From assembly GCA_947388185.1 (NCBI GenBank), contig CANDQP010000028.1:1-32546 (forward strand): a stretch of DNA of 32,546 nt, in the 5' to 3' direction. Made by a program: the position numbers and the translations under genes. Positions 13,564-22,685 of the stretch are shown in pieces. The notes beneath the pieces are model-generated. The model saw only the letters and a list, made by a program, of their open reading frames with translations, made no database searches and was not told where the DNA came from. Within the stretch, counting starts at the first letter, position 1, and each line of letters begins with the position of its first letter. The stretch comes from an uncultured Dorea sp. Its GTDB lineage: Bacteria > Bacillota > Clostridia > Lachnospirales > Lachnospiraceae.

Positions 13564-16500
13564 ATGAAACAATTAAGAATGGACGGCATTCTGACCGAAA
13601 CCAGGAAAAGATATGCCGTTGAAGCTGCCTTGCTGCTTGGATTCCAGACAGAATCCGCAGTATTTCCGATAGCGGGACCTGACGGTGAGATCCCCATCCC
13701 GGAATCAGACGAAGAGCTCCTGTCTCTATGGCGCCTGAGCGGAGCCGATATGCCGGACGGATATACCCCGGCACAGGCAGAGGGGCCGGTCTTTGAATTG
13801 GATTTCCGTAAGAGACACGGGCTTGAATACCTTTTTTCCAGAGGATTCTTCCTTAAGGACGAGAATCATGACCTGCTGCCCGACCGATTGGATGTCAAAC
13901 TCCTCCTCCCGGAAGACGCAGATACCGCAATGCTCACGGCTGCCTGCAATCTGGCGTTCCGTTTCGGCATGGAGACGACCGCTTTCGAGGGCAGTATCCT
14001 GGCGCCGGAAGGCTATGAAGGGAATGCCGTGATCTTCGAGTACGCCGAGCAGGAGGAACTGGTGCTTCAGGAGCTTCCCCAAGCCGTACATGTGCACATC
14101 AGGGGCAACGGCCAGAAGCTTCTGGAATTCTCGAACCTGATCTGCGAGAGATTCCCTGTCACCAACGCTTTTCAGAGCTGGCGCGATGTCCTGATGGATA
14201 TGACGGATGATTTTGCACTCAGAGGAGCAGACGGACAGCTTGCCTATCTTAAGGCCTGTATGGACAAGGAGCCCGAAGGCTCTCTGACGGAGTACACCTT
14301 ATACGGAGCGCCTGAGATCACCGAAGAACAGAAGGCACATTTCCCCGAAGGCAGTATTCAGGACCATAAAGCAGGCAAGAAGGTCTGGGAGCACAATTTC
14401 GATCTGCCCTGGGAGGCAGACACCTTCGAGCAGATCATTAAGGAAGAGATCATCCCGACTCTTCACACCGGCGATATCGTCCGGATCGAAGGAGCCCTCA
14501 GCGAAGACCCTGAGACGCGGGAAGCCATTGCAGACCGTATCCGCGAGGCATTCAAGCCCACAGGCGCCGACCTTAAGAGCATTCAACTTATCTGCGCTTA
14601 CAAGCAGGGGTATTCATGGATAGACGAGGCGGTAATCCCGGCCGTATGCCCTGGTACAACCCAAGATTCGCGCGATACAGCGCCTATGAAAGCCGAGATC
14701 TACTTCAAGCCGTTTCTCCCGGAAGGCGAAACTGTCTGGCTTGACGAGAACGGAGCGACACCTTCTTACCATAATCTGAAGGCTGATGATCCTGACAAAT
14801 GGTACGATCTTCCGATCCGTTATCTTCAGGAATTGTATCCTATTCAGGATAAACTGACAGAGAAGCTGGGTCTTACGCAGGACGATATTCTCTTCCACGC
14901 TTATGAGGGTGCCGAGGAATTGACCTATCTGTGCAGAATTACCATGCAGGATGGAACATGCCGGGAGTTCCGGTATCTGGCGAGATATTCCGAGCGTCCG
15001 TACCTTGACGAATACCCGCAGATGGGGAAGGTTCATCCCAGCACCGGTTATATCCAGGTATGGGTGAACGAAGAAGAACGGCTGAACCGCAGAATATCCA
15101 CCGATCTGGAACAGATCTGGGATATCTACCAGGGACAGATCCTTCCTCTGTGCCGTAATTATATAGAAGAGAAGACGAAAGGTGCTGTAACTTCCGACAT
15201 GCAGCCTTTCTTCCAGAAGCTTTTGCTGGAGGTATGGGCAAGCGAACCGGATTACAGAACCGGAAGCCGGGAAGACCTGATATCCTCTCTGGATGCACTC
15301 CATGAGGATATGTATTTCGTGGGCAGCGATTATTTCAAGAACTACGGCTTACAGAAGTCAGATCAGATCTTCGATGCTCCCGGGCTGATCCTTCCCAAGA
15401 TACACAAGCGCGAAGGAGCTCCCGCATTCCGGGCTGTGCTCTATGAGCGTCAGCAGGAAGAGGCCTGTATTATCCGCAGTCAGAAGACGGACGCCGGCAG
15501 CGGGACGATCGCCGTACAGCAGCTGCGAAGGGATCAGATAGACCTTCGCATCACACGGATCTGTCCAAGAGACGGACGCCTCGTATTGGAGATCCCTGTA
15601 ACCGAGGTTTCCTCAGATGTAACGGCTGCCTATGCACAGCTATTTTCGGAAGGAAGACTGAACATAAGCGGCAAGATCGCGGACTGCTATATCCTTAAGT
15701 TCCTTGCCGCAGACGGAGCAGCTTACGAAGCATCCGCGCCGCAGACAGCAGCGCTTCCCAGGAAACAGATCACTGATATCGACCTTCATGAAAATGAACT
15801 GATCGGATATGACACCTGCCTTGAGATCCTCGAAGAGCTCAGATGCGTACAAGGGCTTGAAGTCTTTGAGAACGCTCACTCTTACCAGGGACGCAGGCTC
15901 TACGGGATCTGGCTGAAACCAGAATACGAAGGATATCTGTCTATGACAAAACGGCTGTCAAGATGTCCAAGCGAGATCATCAACGCCAGACATCATGCCA
16001 ACGAGGTTTCCAGTACGAACGCCGCATTTATACTATTGAAGAGATTACTGACGGAAGTTATCTACAGGGACCTTCCCCGGAAGCTGAATCTGGTTCTGGT
16101 TCCCATGGAGAATACCGACGGCACTGCTATCCATTACGAACTCCAGAAGGAACATCCTTACTGGAAGTTCCATGTGGCAAGATTCAACGCGGTCGGAAAG
16201 GAATTCTATTATGACCATTTCCGTCAGGATACCATACATGCCGAAGCAATGGGGCTTACACGGCTCTTTGAAAAATATATACCGGATATGATCGTAGACA
16301 ACCACGGAGTACCGAGCCACGAGTGGGAGCAGCAGTTCTCAGGCTACACTTCTCCCTCTTACAAGGGCTTCTGGCTGCCGAGATCTCTGCTCTACGGATA
16401 CTTCTGGTATGTAACGGGTGAACAGTACCGTTCGAATTACTCCGTCAATAAAGTGATGGAAGATGTGATTGCAGACGAGATTGCCGCGGATGAAGAGATG

Positions 16501-16884
16501 ACACGGTGGAACCAGGATTGGAGCGCACAGTTTGAGAAGTATGCGCATGCCTGGATGCCGAAGCTGTTTCCCGCGGATTACTATAAGAATATGATCAATT
16601 ACTGGATACCTTTCGCCTTTGATCCGGCACACCGGTATCCATCCATCCGCTTCCCCTGGATCACTACGGTGGCATATACCAGCGAAGTGGCGGATGAGAC
16701 CGCGCAGGGTGAATATCTGAACCTGTGCGCAAGGGCACACGCGGCACACGACGAAGCAACCATCCGAATGCTGATGGCTGCAAAGCATATACATACCTGC
16801 CGGTGCGAGTGCCGGGACGGACAGATCTTTACCGAATACTCACGTCTGAGACCTATGATCGTGAACAATTCGGAGCAAAGATAG
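13564..16884 (+). CDS. Large M14-like zinc metallopeptidase (1106 residues, cytoplasmic)
   Basis: The start at 13564 follows GGAGG by 8 bp; an in-frame ATG at 13549 overlaps that site. The C-terminal third carries a metallocarboxypeptidase-like signature. RHHANEVSS gives the HxxE zinc pair His811-Glu814. VDNHGVPSHEW gives a third ligand, probably His914. VAYTSEVAD offers Glu1041 as the catalytic glutamate. The first 780 residues have no recognised domain; they include acidic stretches and repeated alpha/beta-like segments. No signal peptide or membrane helix is present, so it should act on peptides inside the cell. It heads a five-gene run with DUF969/DUF979 transporter subunits, an M29 aminopeptidase and Pcp. 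The M14 assignment rests on motif order only; the substrate is unknown. Confidence 0.82.
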   Translation: MKQLRMDGILTETRKRYAVEAALLLGFQTESAVFPIAGPDGEIPIPESDEELLSLWRLSGADMPDGYTPAQAEGPVFELDFRKRHGLEYLFSRGFFLKDENHDLLPDRLDVKLLLPEDADTAMLTAACNLAFRFGMETTAFEGSILAPEGYEGNAVIFEYAEQEELVLQELPQAVHVHIRGNGQKLLEFSNLICERFPVTNAFQSWRDVLMDMTDDFALRGADGQLAYLKACMDKEPEGSLTEYTLYGAPEITEEQKAHFPEGSIQDHKAGKKVWEHNFDLPWEADTFEQIIKEEIIPTLHTGDIVRIEGALSEDPETREAIADRIREAFKPTGADLKSIQLICAYKQGYSWIDEAVIPAVCPGTTQDSRDTAPMKAEIYFKPFLPEGETVWLDENGATPSYHNLKADDPDKWYDLPIRYLQELYPIQDKLTEKLGLTQDDILFHAYEGAEELTYLCRITMQDGTCREFRYLARYSERPYLDEYPQMGKVHPSTGYIQVWVNEEERLNRRISTDLEQIWDIYQGQILPLCRNYIEEKTKGAVTSDMQPFFQKLLLEVWASEPDYRTGSREDLISSLDALHEDMYFVGSDYFKNYGLQKSDQIFDAPGLILPKIHKREGAPAFRAVLYERQQEEACIIRSQKTDAGSGTIAVQQLRRDQIDLRITRICPRDGRLVLEIPVTEVSSDVTAAYAQLFSEGRLNISGKIADCYILKFLAADGAAYEASAPQTAALPRKQITDIDLHENELIGYDTCLEILEELRCVQGLEVFENAHSYQGRRLYGIWLKPEYEGYLSMTKRLSRCPSEIINARHHANEVSSTNAAFILLKRLLTEVIYRDLPRKLNLVLVPMENTDGTAIHYELQKEHPYWKFHVARFNAVGKEFYYDHFRQDTIHAEAMGLTRLFEKYIPDMIVDNHGVPSHEWEQQFSGYTSPSYKGFWLPRSLLYGYFWYVTGEQYRSNYSVNKVMEDVIADEIAADEEMTRWNQDWSAQFEKYAHAWMPKLFPADYYKNMINYWIPFAFDPAHRYPSIRFPWITTVAYTSEVADETAQGEYLNLCARAHAAHDEATIRMLMAAKHIHTCRCECRDGQIFTEYSRLRPMIVNNSEQR

Positions 16885-16922
16885 ATACTATTAACACATT
16901 TCACTAAAAGGAGGAGAAGTAA

Positions 16923-17603
16923 ATGGAACTAATTAAACTGGTTGGCGTTCTGATCGTAATCGTCGGGTTTGCATTGAAGCTGGATTCAATCCTGATCATT
17001 TTCCTGGCGCTTATCACAACAGGACTTGTAGGGGGACTTGGCATTGACGGCTTGTTGGAAGCAATCGGAACGAATTTTGTCGCAAACAGAAGTATGGCGA
17101 TCTTCATCATGATCCTTTTGATCACAGGTGTTCTGGAACGTAACGGGCTGAGAGAGGCAGCGACAGACCTGATCAAGAAGGTCAAAGGCGCAACCGCCGG
17201 CAAGGTTATCTGCGCATACGGTGTTATGCGAGGAATCTTCGGCGCATTCAACGTCGGCTTCGGCGGTGTTGCCGGATTCGTACGTCCGGTCGTACTCCCG
17301 ATGGCAGAAGCAGCCGTCAAAAATCAGGGCCATGAGGCGGCTGAAGAGCATGTGGAAGACATCAAAGGTATGGCATCCGCAATGGAGAACATTACATGGT
17401 TCTTCTTCCAGGTATTATTCGTCGGCGGATCCGGCGGTATCCTGGTGCAGAGCACACTGGCTTCCCTGGGCTATGAGGTCGAACTGATCGAGCTTGCGGC
17501 GGCAGAGATCCCGGTAGCGATCGTTGCATTGATCTCCGGCTGTGCCGTTACGCTGCTGAATGACAAGAAACTGACAAACAGATATTACAAAGATACGAAG
17601 TAG
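16923..17603 (+). CDS. DUF969 family subunit of a putative 5-oxoproline transporter
   Basis: This 226-residue polytopic membrane protein opens with LIKLVGVLIVIVGFALKLDSILIIFLALITTGLVGGLGIDGLLEAIG, a pattern I recognise as DUF969. It has about five to six hydrophobic segments and a conserved-looking loop, GVMRGIFGAFNVGFGGVAGFVRPVVLPMAEAA. DUF969 and DUF979 occur as a pair and have been linked to 5-oxoproline uptake by gene context with oxoprolinase or Pcp genes. AAAGGAGG precedes the start, 38 bp after the peptidase gene. The DUF979 gene follows after 12 bp. Confidence 0.88.
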   Translation: MELIKLVGVLIVIVGFALKLDSILIIFLALITTGLVGGLGIDGLLEAIGTNFVANRSMAIFIMILLITGVLERNGLREAATDLIKKVKGATAGKVICAYGVMRGIFGAFNVGFGGVAGFVRPVVLPMAEAAVKNQGHEAAEEHVEDIKGMASAMENITWFFFQVLFVGGSGGILVQSTLASLGYEVELIELAAAEIPVAIVALISGCAVTLLNDKKLTNRYYKDTK

Positions 17604-17615
17604 GAGGTGCTTAGA

Positions 17616-18569
17616 ATGGCTGATTTGAAATTTATACAGATAAATGAAGTATTAGGCACGAATCTGCTGAACACGGTATGGGTCATCGTAGGTTTGATCG
17701 CTATCTATGCAGGAATTAAGAATCTGATGGATGAACAGAATCCTTCCAGGATCGGAACCGCCTTATTCTGGTGCTCTTTCGGAGTCGTATGCGCATTCGG
17801 CACCTGGCTTCCCGCGAAGATCTCCGGCGCCCTGGTTATCATCATGTGTCTGCCGCCGATCTTCAAGAAGGTAAAAGTCGGCAAAGCAGATACACCGACC
17901 AAGGAACACACCATAGAACAGTATCAGAAGGTCGGAATGAAGATCTTCTTCCCGGCGGTCTGCGTAGGCTTATTCTCACTGGTGTTCGCGTTTTTCAGTA
18001 ATCTGAGCTCTATGGTTGCAGTCACGATTGGTGTTATCATTGCCATGATCATCCTGATGCTCTACAATCCTTCTGAAAATAAGCCAAAGGTATTCCTTAA
18101 GGAATCCGAGAGATTTCTTTCCATTATGGGTCCGTTATGTATGCTCCCGCAGCTTCTCGGCTGTCTCGGAGGTGTATTCACGGCAGCAGGCGTTGGGGAT
18201 GTCGTTGCCAGCATTGTGGAGAAGATCGTTCCGAAGGGAAATGTCAATGTCGGCATCATCGTATTCGCGATCGGTATGGCAATATTTACCATGATCATGG
18301 GTAACGCATTCGCCGCCATCACAGTAATCACCGTAGGTATCGGCGGTCCTTTCGTTCTGGCATACGGCGCCGATCCGATCACCATCGGTATGCTGGCGCT
18401 GACCTGCGGTTACTGCGGTACCTTATGTACGCCTATGGCAGCTAATTTCAACATCGTTCCTGTAGCTATCCTGAACATGAAAGACCGTTGGGGAGTTATC
18501 AAGAATCAGGTGATCGTAGCTGGAATCATGCTGACATTCCAGATCTGCTACATGATCATATTCAAGTAA
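17616..18569 (+). CDS. DUF979 family subunit of a putative 5-oxoproline transporter
   Basis: This 317-residue membrane protein has about eight hydrophobic segments and DUF979-like motifs, including LFWCSFGVVCAFGTWLPAKISGALVI and TCGYCGTLCTPMAANFNIVPVAIL. The ATG at 17616 is chosen because AGGAGG lies 8 bp upstream; the in-frame GTG at 17607 overlaps that site. It should form one transporter with the DUF969 partner. Context with pyroglutamyl-peptidase supports movement of 5-oxoproline or a related compound. Direction (import or export) cannot be told from sequence. Confidence 0.88.
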   Translation: MADLKFIQINEVLGTNLLNTVWVIVGLIAIYAGIKNLMDEQNPSRIGTALFWCSFGVVCAFGTWLPAKISGALVIIMCLPPIFKKVKVGKADTPTKEHTIEQYQKVGMKIFFPAVCVGLFSLVFAFFSNLSSMVAVTIGVIIAMIILMLYNPSENKPKVFLKESERFLSIMGPLCMLPQLLGCLGGVFTAAGVGDVVASIVEKIVPKGNVNVGIIVFAIGMAIFTMIMGNAFAAITVITVGIGGPFVLAYGADPITIGMLALTCGYCGTLCTPMAANFNIVPVAILNMKDRWGVIKNQVIVAGIMLTFQICYMIIFK

Positions 18570-18621
18570 ACAGTGTCCGGCAGGCACCATAAACTAATCG
18601 ATAACAAAGGATGTGGAAAAA

Positions 18622-19611
18622 ATGTCGCAAAATATAGAACGCGGCGCCAAAATCGTGATAGAACATTGGATGCGTGTAAGACGTTGGGACAAGCTGCTTA
18701 TCGTCACAACGAAAGAACATCTGGAAGAATTAAGAGTCCTTAAGGAATTCGCAGCAAAGCGGACACGGTCAGTAAGCTCTCTGGTCGTAGAAGACACCGG
18801 AAGGCATGTGGGAGTCTTTTTTGACATGAATGAAGAAGTCTTTGACCCCTATACGGCAATCATTGCCGCGACAGATTACTCTCTCGTAACGACAAAAGCC
18901 GCAAAACGGGCGCTTCAAAAGCACAGGAAATTCCTGTCGCTGCCCTTATCTACCAACGACGGACGTTCCATGCTGGAGTATGATTTCATGACTATGGATA
19001 CAAAGAAGAGCCGGCTTATGGCTAACGTGATCATGAAATATCTGCGCCACTGTACCACGATTCATGTAACAACGCCTGCCGGAACAGACCTGCACATATA
19101 CAAAGCAAACCGGATCCCGGGATTCTTTAACGGTGTAACCAAGGATGGAAAGGGATATTCTTCCGCCAGCATTGAAGTCTACGTCTCTATTGAAGAGACA
19201 AAGACGGAAGGCACCATGGTCCTGGATGGATCTCTTGGGTACATCGGACGTGCAGAAGAACCGACGAAGATCCTGTTCAAAGACGGTCGTATCACCTGGA
19301 TCGAAGATACCCTCACCGGCGTCAGGCTCCAGCAGTATATGGAGGATTATAATGATTCCCGCATCTATATAGGCGGCGAGTTCGGAATCGGCCTGAATTC
19401 CTATTCCAAGTGCCTCGGCAACTGCTATATTGAAGATGAATCCGCATACGGGACATTTCACATCGGGCTGGGAAGGAATCTGGCCCTTGGCGGGCGGCAG
19501 AATGCCAACGGACATTTTGATCTGGTTTGCCTGGAACCGGATATCTACACAGATAACCGGCAGATCATGCAGCAAGGCAAGATCATCATCCCGGAACCCG
19601 TAGTATATTAA
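18622..19611 (+). CDS. M29-type aminopeptidase (AmpS/aminopeptidase T-like)
   Basis: This 329-residue protein follows the shorter M29 layout. An N-terminal alpha/beta domain (GAKIVIEHWMRVRRWDKLLIVTT) is followed by VTTPAGTDLHIY and the metal-site motifs ASIEVYVS, GGEFGIGLN, GTFHIGLGRN and NGHFD. The glutamates and histidines expected to bind the metal pair are all present. It probably removes N-terminal residues from peptides in the cytoplasm. The ATG at 18622 is preferred, with AAAGGA 10 bp upstream; a GTG at 18613 is possible. It sits between the DUF979 gene (52 bp gap) and pcp (13 bp gap), so it would act with Pcp once the pyroglutamyl cap is removed. Confidence 0.82.
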   Translation: MSQNIERGAKIVIEHWMRVRRWDKLLIVTTKEHLEELRVLKEFAAKRTRSVSSLVVEDTGRHVGVFFDMNEEVFDPYTAIIAATDYSLVTTKAAKRALQKHRKFLSLPLSTNDGRSMLEYDFMTMDTKKSRLMANVIMKYLRHCTTIHVTTPAGTDLHIYKANRIPGFFNGVTKDGKGYSSASIEVYVSIEETKTEGTMVLDGSLGYIGRAEEPTKILFKDGRITWIEDTLTGVRLQQYMEDYNDSRIYIGGEFGIGLNSYSKCLGNCYIEDESAYGTFHIGLGRNLALGGRQNANGHFDLVCLEPDIYTDNRQIMQQGKIIIPEPVVY

Positions 19612-19624
19612 GGAGGAATTAACT

Positions 19625-20269
19625 ATGAAGATATTAGTGACAGGATTCGACCCATTCGGGGGCGAAGCCGTGAATCCGGCATTCGAAGCAGTAAAGATGC
19701 TTCCTGACAACATCGCAGGAGCAGAAGTGATCAAACTTGAGATCCCGACCGTATTCTCCAAGAGCGGCCCGGCAGTTGAAGAAGGCATCAAGAAGTATCA
19801 GCCGGACGCAGTCATCAACGTGGGACAGGCAGGCGGAAGATCCTGCGTTACGATTGAACAGGTAGCGATCAATCTGGCCGAGGCCCGTATCCCGGATAAC
19901 GACGGAGAACAGCCGTCAGGCGAGCCGCTGCAGGCAGACGGCGCTCCCGCATATTACGCAACGATCCCTGTCAAAGCGATCGTTCAGAATATCCGCGACC
20001 ACAAGATTCCCTGCCATATCTCATACACGGCTGGAACCTATGTGTGCAACAGCATCATGTACAATGTCCTTCACATGACCGCGACCAAATATCCAGACAT
20101 CCGTGCAGGATTCATCCATGTGCCGTTTGCTGCAGAGCAGGTAGTAAGCAAACCGAACGGAACACCGTTCATGTCTCTTGAAATGATCGCCAAATGCCTG
20201 GAATACGCAGTAGAGGCAACCGTGAAGAATTTCGCAGATATTGACGGTTCTTTTGGAGAAACACATTAG
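19625..20269 (+). CDS. pcp: Pyroglutamyl-peptidase I
   Basis: This 214-residue cysteine peptidase has the usual length for C15 enzymes and opens with MKILVTGFDPFGGEAVNPA. The triad is intact: Glu78 in TIEQVAINLA, Cys141 in SYTAGTYVCN and His165 in AGFIHVPF. It removes N-terminal 5-oxoproline (pyroglutamate) from peptides in the cytoplasm. GGAGG lies 8 bp upstream. It is the last gene of the operon and is followed directly by a strong terminator. Confidence 0.97.
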   Translation: MKILVTGFDPFGGEAVNPAFEAVKMLPDNIAGAEVIKLEIPTVFSKSGPAVEEGIKKYQPDAVINVGQAGGRSCVTIEQVAINLAEARIPDNDGEQPSGEPLQADGAPAYYATIPVKAIVQNIRDHKIPCHISYTAGTYVCNSIMYNVLHMTATKYPDIRAGFIHVPFAAEQVVSKPNGTPFMSLEMIAKCLEYAVEATVKNFADIDGSFGETH

Positions 20270-20280
20270 ACAACAAGACA

Positions 20281-20328
20281 GGGGCTGCCGGAGAATGTTC
20301 TTATCAGACATTATCTCCCGGCAGCCCC
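20281..20328. terminator. Bidirectional terminator after pcp
   Basis: GGGGCTGCCGG (20281-20291) pairs perfectly with CCGGCAGCCCC (20318-20328), and the inner sequences extend the stem with small bulges. TTATTCTATT follows on the plus strand. It separates the plus-strand peptidase operon from the minus-strand hydrolase gene. Confidence 0.88.
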
Positions 20329-20378
20329 TTATTCTATTCATACATCTAAAACTTACTTACACTATCACACACGCCGTA

Positions 20379-21311
20379 TCAGCCCTGCAGCTTCAGGCAG
20401 CGATCACACCAGCGAAGCAGATCCTTGTACACGTCCTCTCTCTTCGTCTCGTTCAGGATCTCATGTCTTAGTCCGGCGTACAGCTTCACGGCAGTCCTGC
20501 ACCCTGCTTTCTTATAGCGCTTATACACCTTCCTCACATTCTTACCAAACGCCCCCACCGGATCATCTGCCCCGGCAGTAAATAATACAGGTAGATCCTT
20601 CGGAATCTTCGCCATACTCTCCCTGCGGTTCAGGGTCTTCATCCCCTCAAACATCTGGTAATACCCTCCAAGCGTAAAACGGAACATACATAACGGATCA
20701 CCCACGTACTTCTGCTGATGCTCTTCATCCGAAGTGACCCACTCCCTTCCGGTCTTACTTGGTTCAAATCTCTTGTTAAAACTTCCGAAGCTCAGATTAT
20801 CCACGAACTTACTGCGGTATCTCCATCCCTTGAACAGCGCGGTCACACGGCAGATCATCTGCCCCGCCATAAGAACCGGCAACGGCTGATAGCCGGTCCC
20901 CATGATGATCACACCCGAGAGCCCTTCCCCATACACCGTCAGATACTGACGCATCAGAAAAGATCCCATACTATGCCCCATCATCATATACGGCACACCC
21001 GGATACTTCCTGGCAGTGATCACTCTCAACTGCTGAATATCACCGATCACACACCGGTTCCCGTTATCCTCAGGGAAGTATCCATAATCCGCTTCGTCTG
21101 TGACCGACTTGCCATGGCCCAAATGGTCATGGCCCACCACATAATATCCGTATCCGCACATATACTCGGCAAATTCATGGTAACGCTCAATATACTCTAC
21201 CATACCGTGGCAGATCTGAAGCACTCCTCTGACCTCGCCGTCCGGCAGCCATTCCACGGCATGGATCTGCGTCTTCCCGTCCCTCGACAAATAATAAAAC
21301 TCTTCTTTCAT
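20379..21311 (-). CDS. Alpha/beta hydrolase, monoacylglycerol-lipase-like (serine aminopeptidase S33 fold)
   Basis: This 310-residue hydrolase has the nucleophile elbow MGHSMGS with Ser114, the acid Asp250 in AGADDPVG and His283 in GLRHEILNE, so the triad is complete. The segment ICHGMVEYIERYHEFAEYM and VVGHDHLGHGKS are typical of bacterial lysophospholipase or monoglyceride lipase relatives. The ATG at 21311 is chosen because it lies one base after the citrate synthase stop; a longer frame from 21389 would overlap that gene by 77 bp. GGAGA inside the end of the citrate synthase gene is a likely ribosome site. There is no signal peptide. Confidence 0.9.
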   Translation of the reverse strand: MKEEFYYLSRDGKTQIHAVEWLPDGEVRGVLQICHGMVEYIERYHEFAEYMCGYGYYVVGHDHLGHGKSVTDEADYGYFPEDNGNRCVIGDIQQLRVITARKYPGVPYMMMGHSMGSFLMRQYLTVYGEGLSGVIIMGTGYQPLPVLMAGQMICRVTALFKGWRYRSKFVDNLSFGSFNKRFEPSKTGREWVTSDEEHQQKYVGDPLCMFRFTLGGYYQMFEGMKTLNRRESMAKIPKDLPVLFTAGADDPVGAFGKNVRKVYKRYKKAGCRTAVKLYAGLRHEILNETKREDVYKDLLRWCDRCLKLQG

Positions 21312-21312
21312 T

Positions 21313-22683
21313 CTAACGGTCTCCCATCCGAATATAATCCCTGTGTTCTGCCAGAGGCCTGTATGCCGGACGGATGATTTTATCCACATTCCGTAGCTCT
21401 TCCAGTCTGTGCGCGCTCCAGCCCACGATACGGGCAGTCGCGAAGATCGGCGTATACAATGCCGGCGGAAGGTCTAACATACTGTATACCAGACCGCTGT
21501 AGAAATCTACATTCGCATTAACGCCCTTATAGATCTTCCTCTTCTCGGCGATCACCTTCGGCGCCATATTCTCAACCATCTCATAGAGCGCATATTCCTC
21601 CTCGCAGCCCTTCTCCTGCGCCAGCTGCTTCACAAACACCTTGAAGATATCTGCTCTTGGATCTGATATGGAGTAGACAGCATGTCCCATCCCATAGATC
21701 AGCCCCTTCTTGTCGAACGCCTTCTTCTCCAGGAGATCACAGAGATACCTGCGCACCTCATCCTCGTCCGTCCAGTCCTTCACTACCTTCTTCATATCCT
21801 CGAACATCCGTGTCACCTTGATATTCGCACCGCCATGCTTGGGCCCCTTCAGTGAAGCGAGCGCCGCCGCGATCGTCGAATATGTATCCGTCCCAGAAGA
21901 GGTAACCACATGAGTCGTGAATGTCGAATTGTTACCGCCGCCATGGTCCATATGGAGCACAAGCGCCATATCCAGGATCTTGGCCTCAAGCTCTGTATAC
22001 TGCCTGTCCTCGCGGAGCATCATCAGGATATTCTCTGCCGTAGACAATTCCGGCGACGGCGCATAGATAAAAAGATCCTCCCCCATCCGGTGGCTGTATG
22101 CATGATACCCGTATACCATCAGCATCGGGAACTCACTGATCAGGTTCAGACACTGGCGCAGCACGTTCGGAATCGATGTATCGTCTGCCTTATCGTCATA
22201 CGAGTAGAGATTCAGGATCGAACGTGACAGCGTTATCATCACATCACGGCTCGGCGCCTTCATGATCACATCCCTCACGAATGTCGGAGGCAGCGTACGC
22301 CTCTCCACCAGCGTATCGTGAAACATCTCCAGTTCCTTCTCTGTCGGCAGTTCCCCAAATAACAGAAGATACGTGATCTCTTCGAATCCAAAATGGTTAT
22401 CCTCAAGAAATCCCTTGACCAGATCCTTGATATTATAGCCGCGGTAGTACAGATTACCCGCACATGGAACCTCTTCCCCGTTCACGACCTTCTTCGCGCA
22501 TACATCTGATATATTCGTCAGTCCTGCGAGCACACCCTTCCCGTTCAAGTCACGGAGTCCCCTCTTAACCTCATATCTGGTGTACAGTTCCTTGTCGATC
22601 TCATTATTCTGATTACAGAGTTCTGCAAAATGTTCGATCTCCGGTGTAACCTCAAACAATGAAAAATCCTTCCTTTTATCCAT
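21313..22683 (-). CDS. gltA: Citrate synthase
   Basis: This 456-residue enzyme condenses oxaloacetate and acetyl-CoA. HMDHGGGNNSTF (around 244-255) is followed by the catalytic His283 in KHGGAN, His334 in GMGHAVYSISDPRA and Asp393 in NVDFYSG, spaced as in other citrate synthases. In fermentative Clostridia the enzyme feeds a partial citric acid branch towards 2-oxoglutarate and glutamate. It lies 2 bp downstream of rsmA and one base upstream of the hydrolase start, so the three genes are co-transcribed. A methylcitrate synthase activity cannot be excluded from sequence. Confidence 0.95.
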   Translation of the reverse strand: MDKRKDFSLFEVTPEIEHFAELCNQNNEIDKELYTRYEVKRGLRDLNGKGVLAGLTNISDVCAKKVVNGEEVPCAGNLYYRGYNIKDLVKGFLEDNHFGFEEITYLLLFGELPTEKELEMFHDTLVERRTLPPTFVRDVIMKAPSRDVMITLSRSILNLYSYDDKADDTSIPNVLRQCLNLISEFPMLMVYGYHAYSHRMGEDLFIYAPSPELSTAENILMMLREDRQYTELEAKILDMALVLHMDHGGGNNSTFTTHVVTSSGTDTYSTIAAALASLKGPKHGGANIKVTRMFEDMKKVVKDWTDEDEVRRYLCDLLEKKAFDKKGLIYGMGHAVYSISDPRADIFKVFVKQLAQEKGCEEEYALYEMVENMAPKVIAEKRKIYKGVNANVDFYSGLVYSMLDLPPALYTPIFATARIVGWSAHRLEELRNVDKIIRPAYRPLAEHRDYIRMGDR

Positions 22684-22685
22684 AT

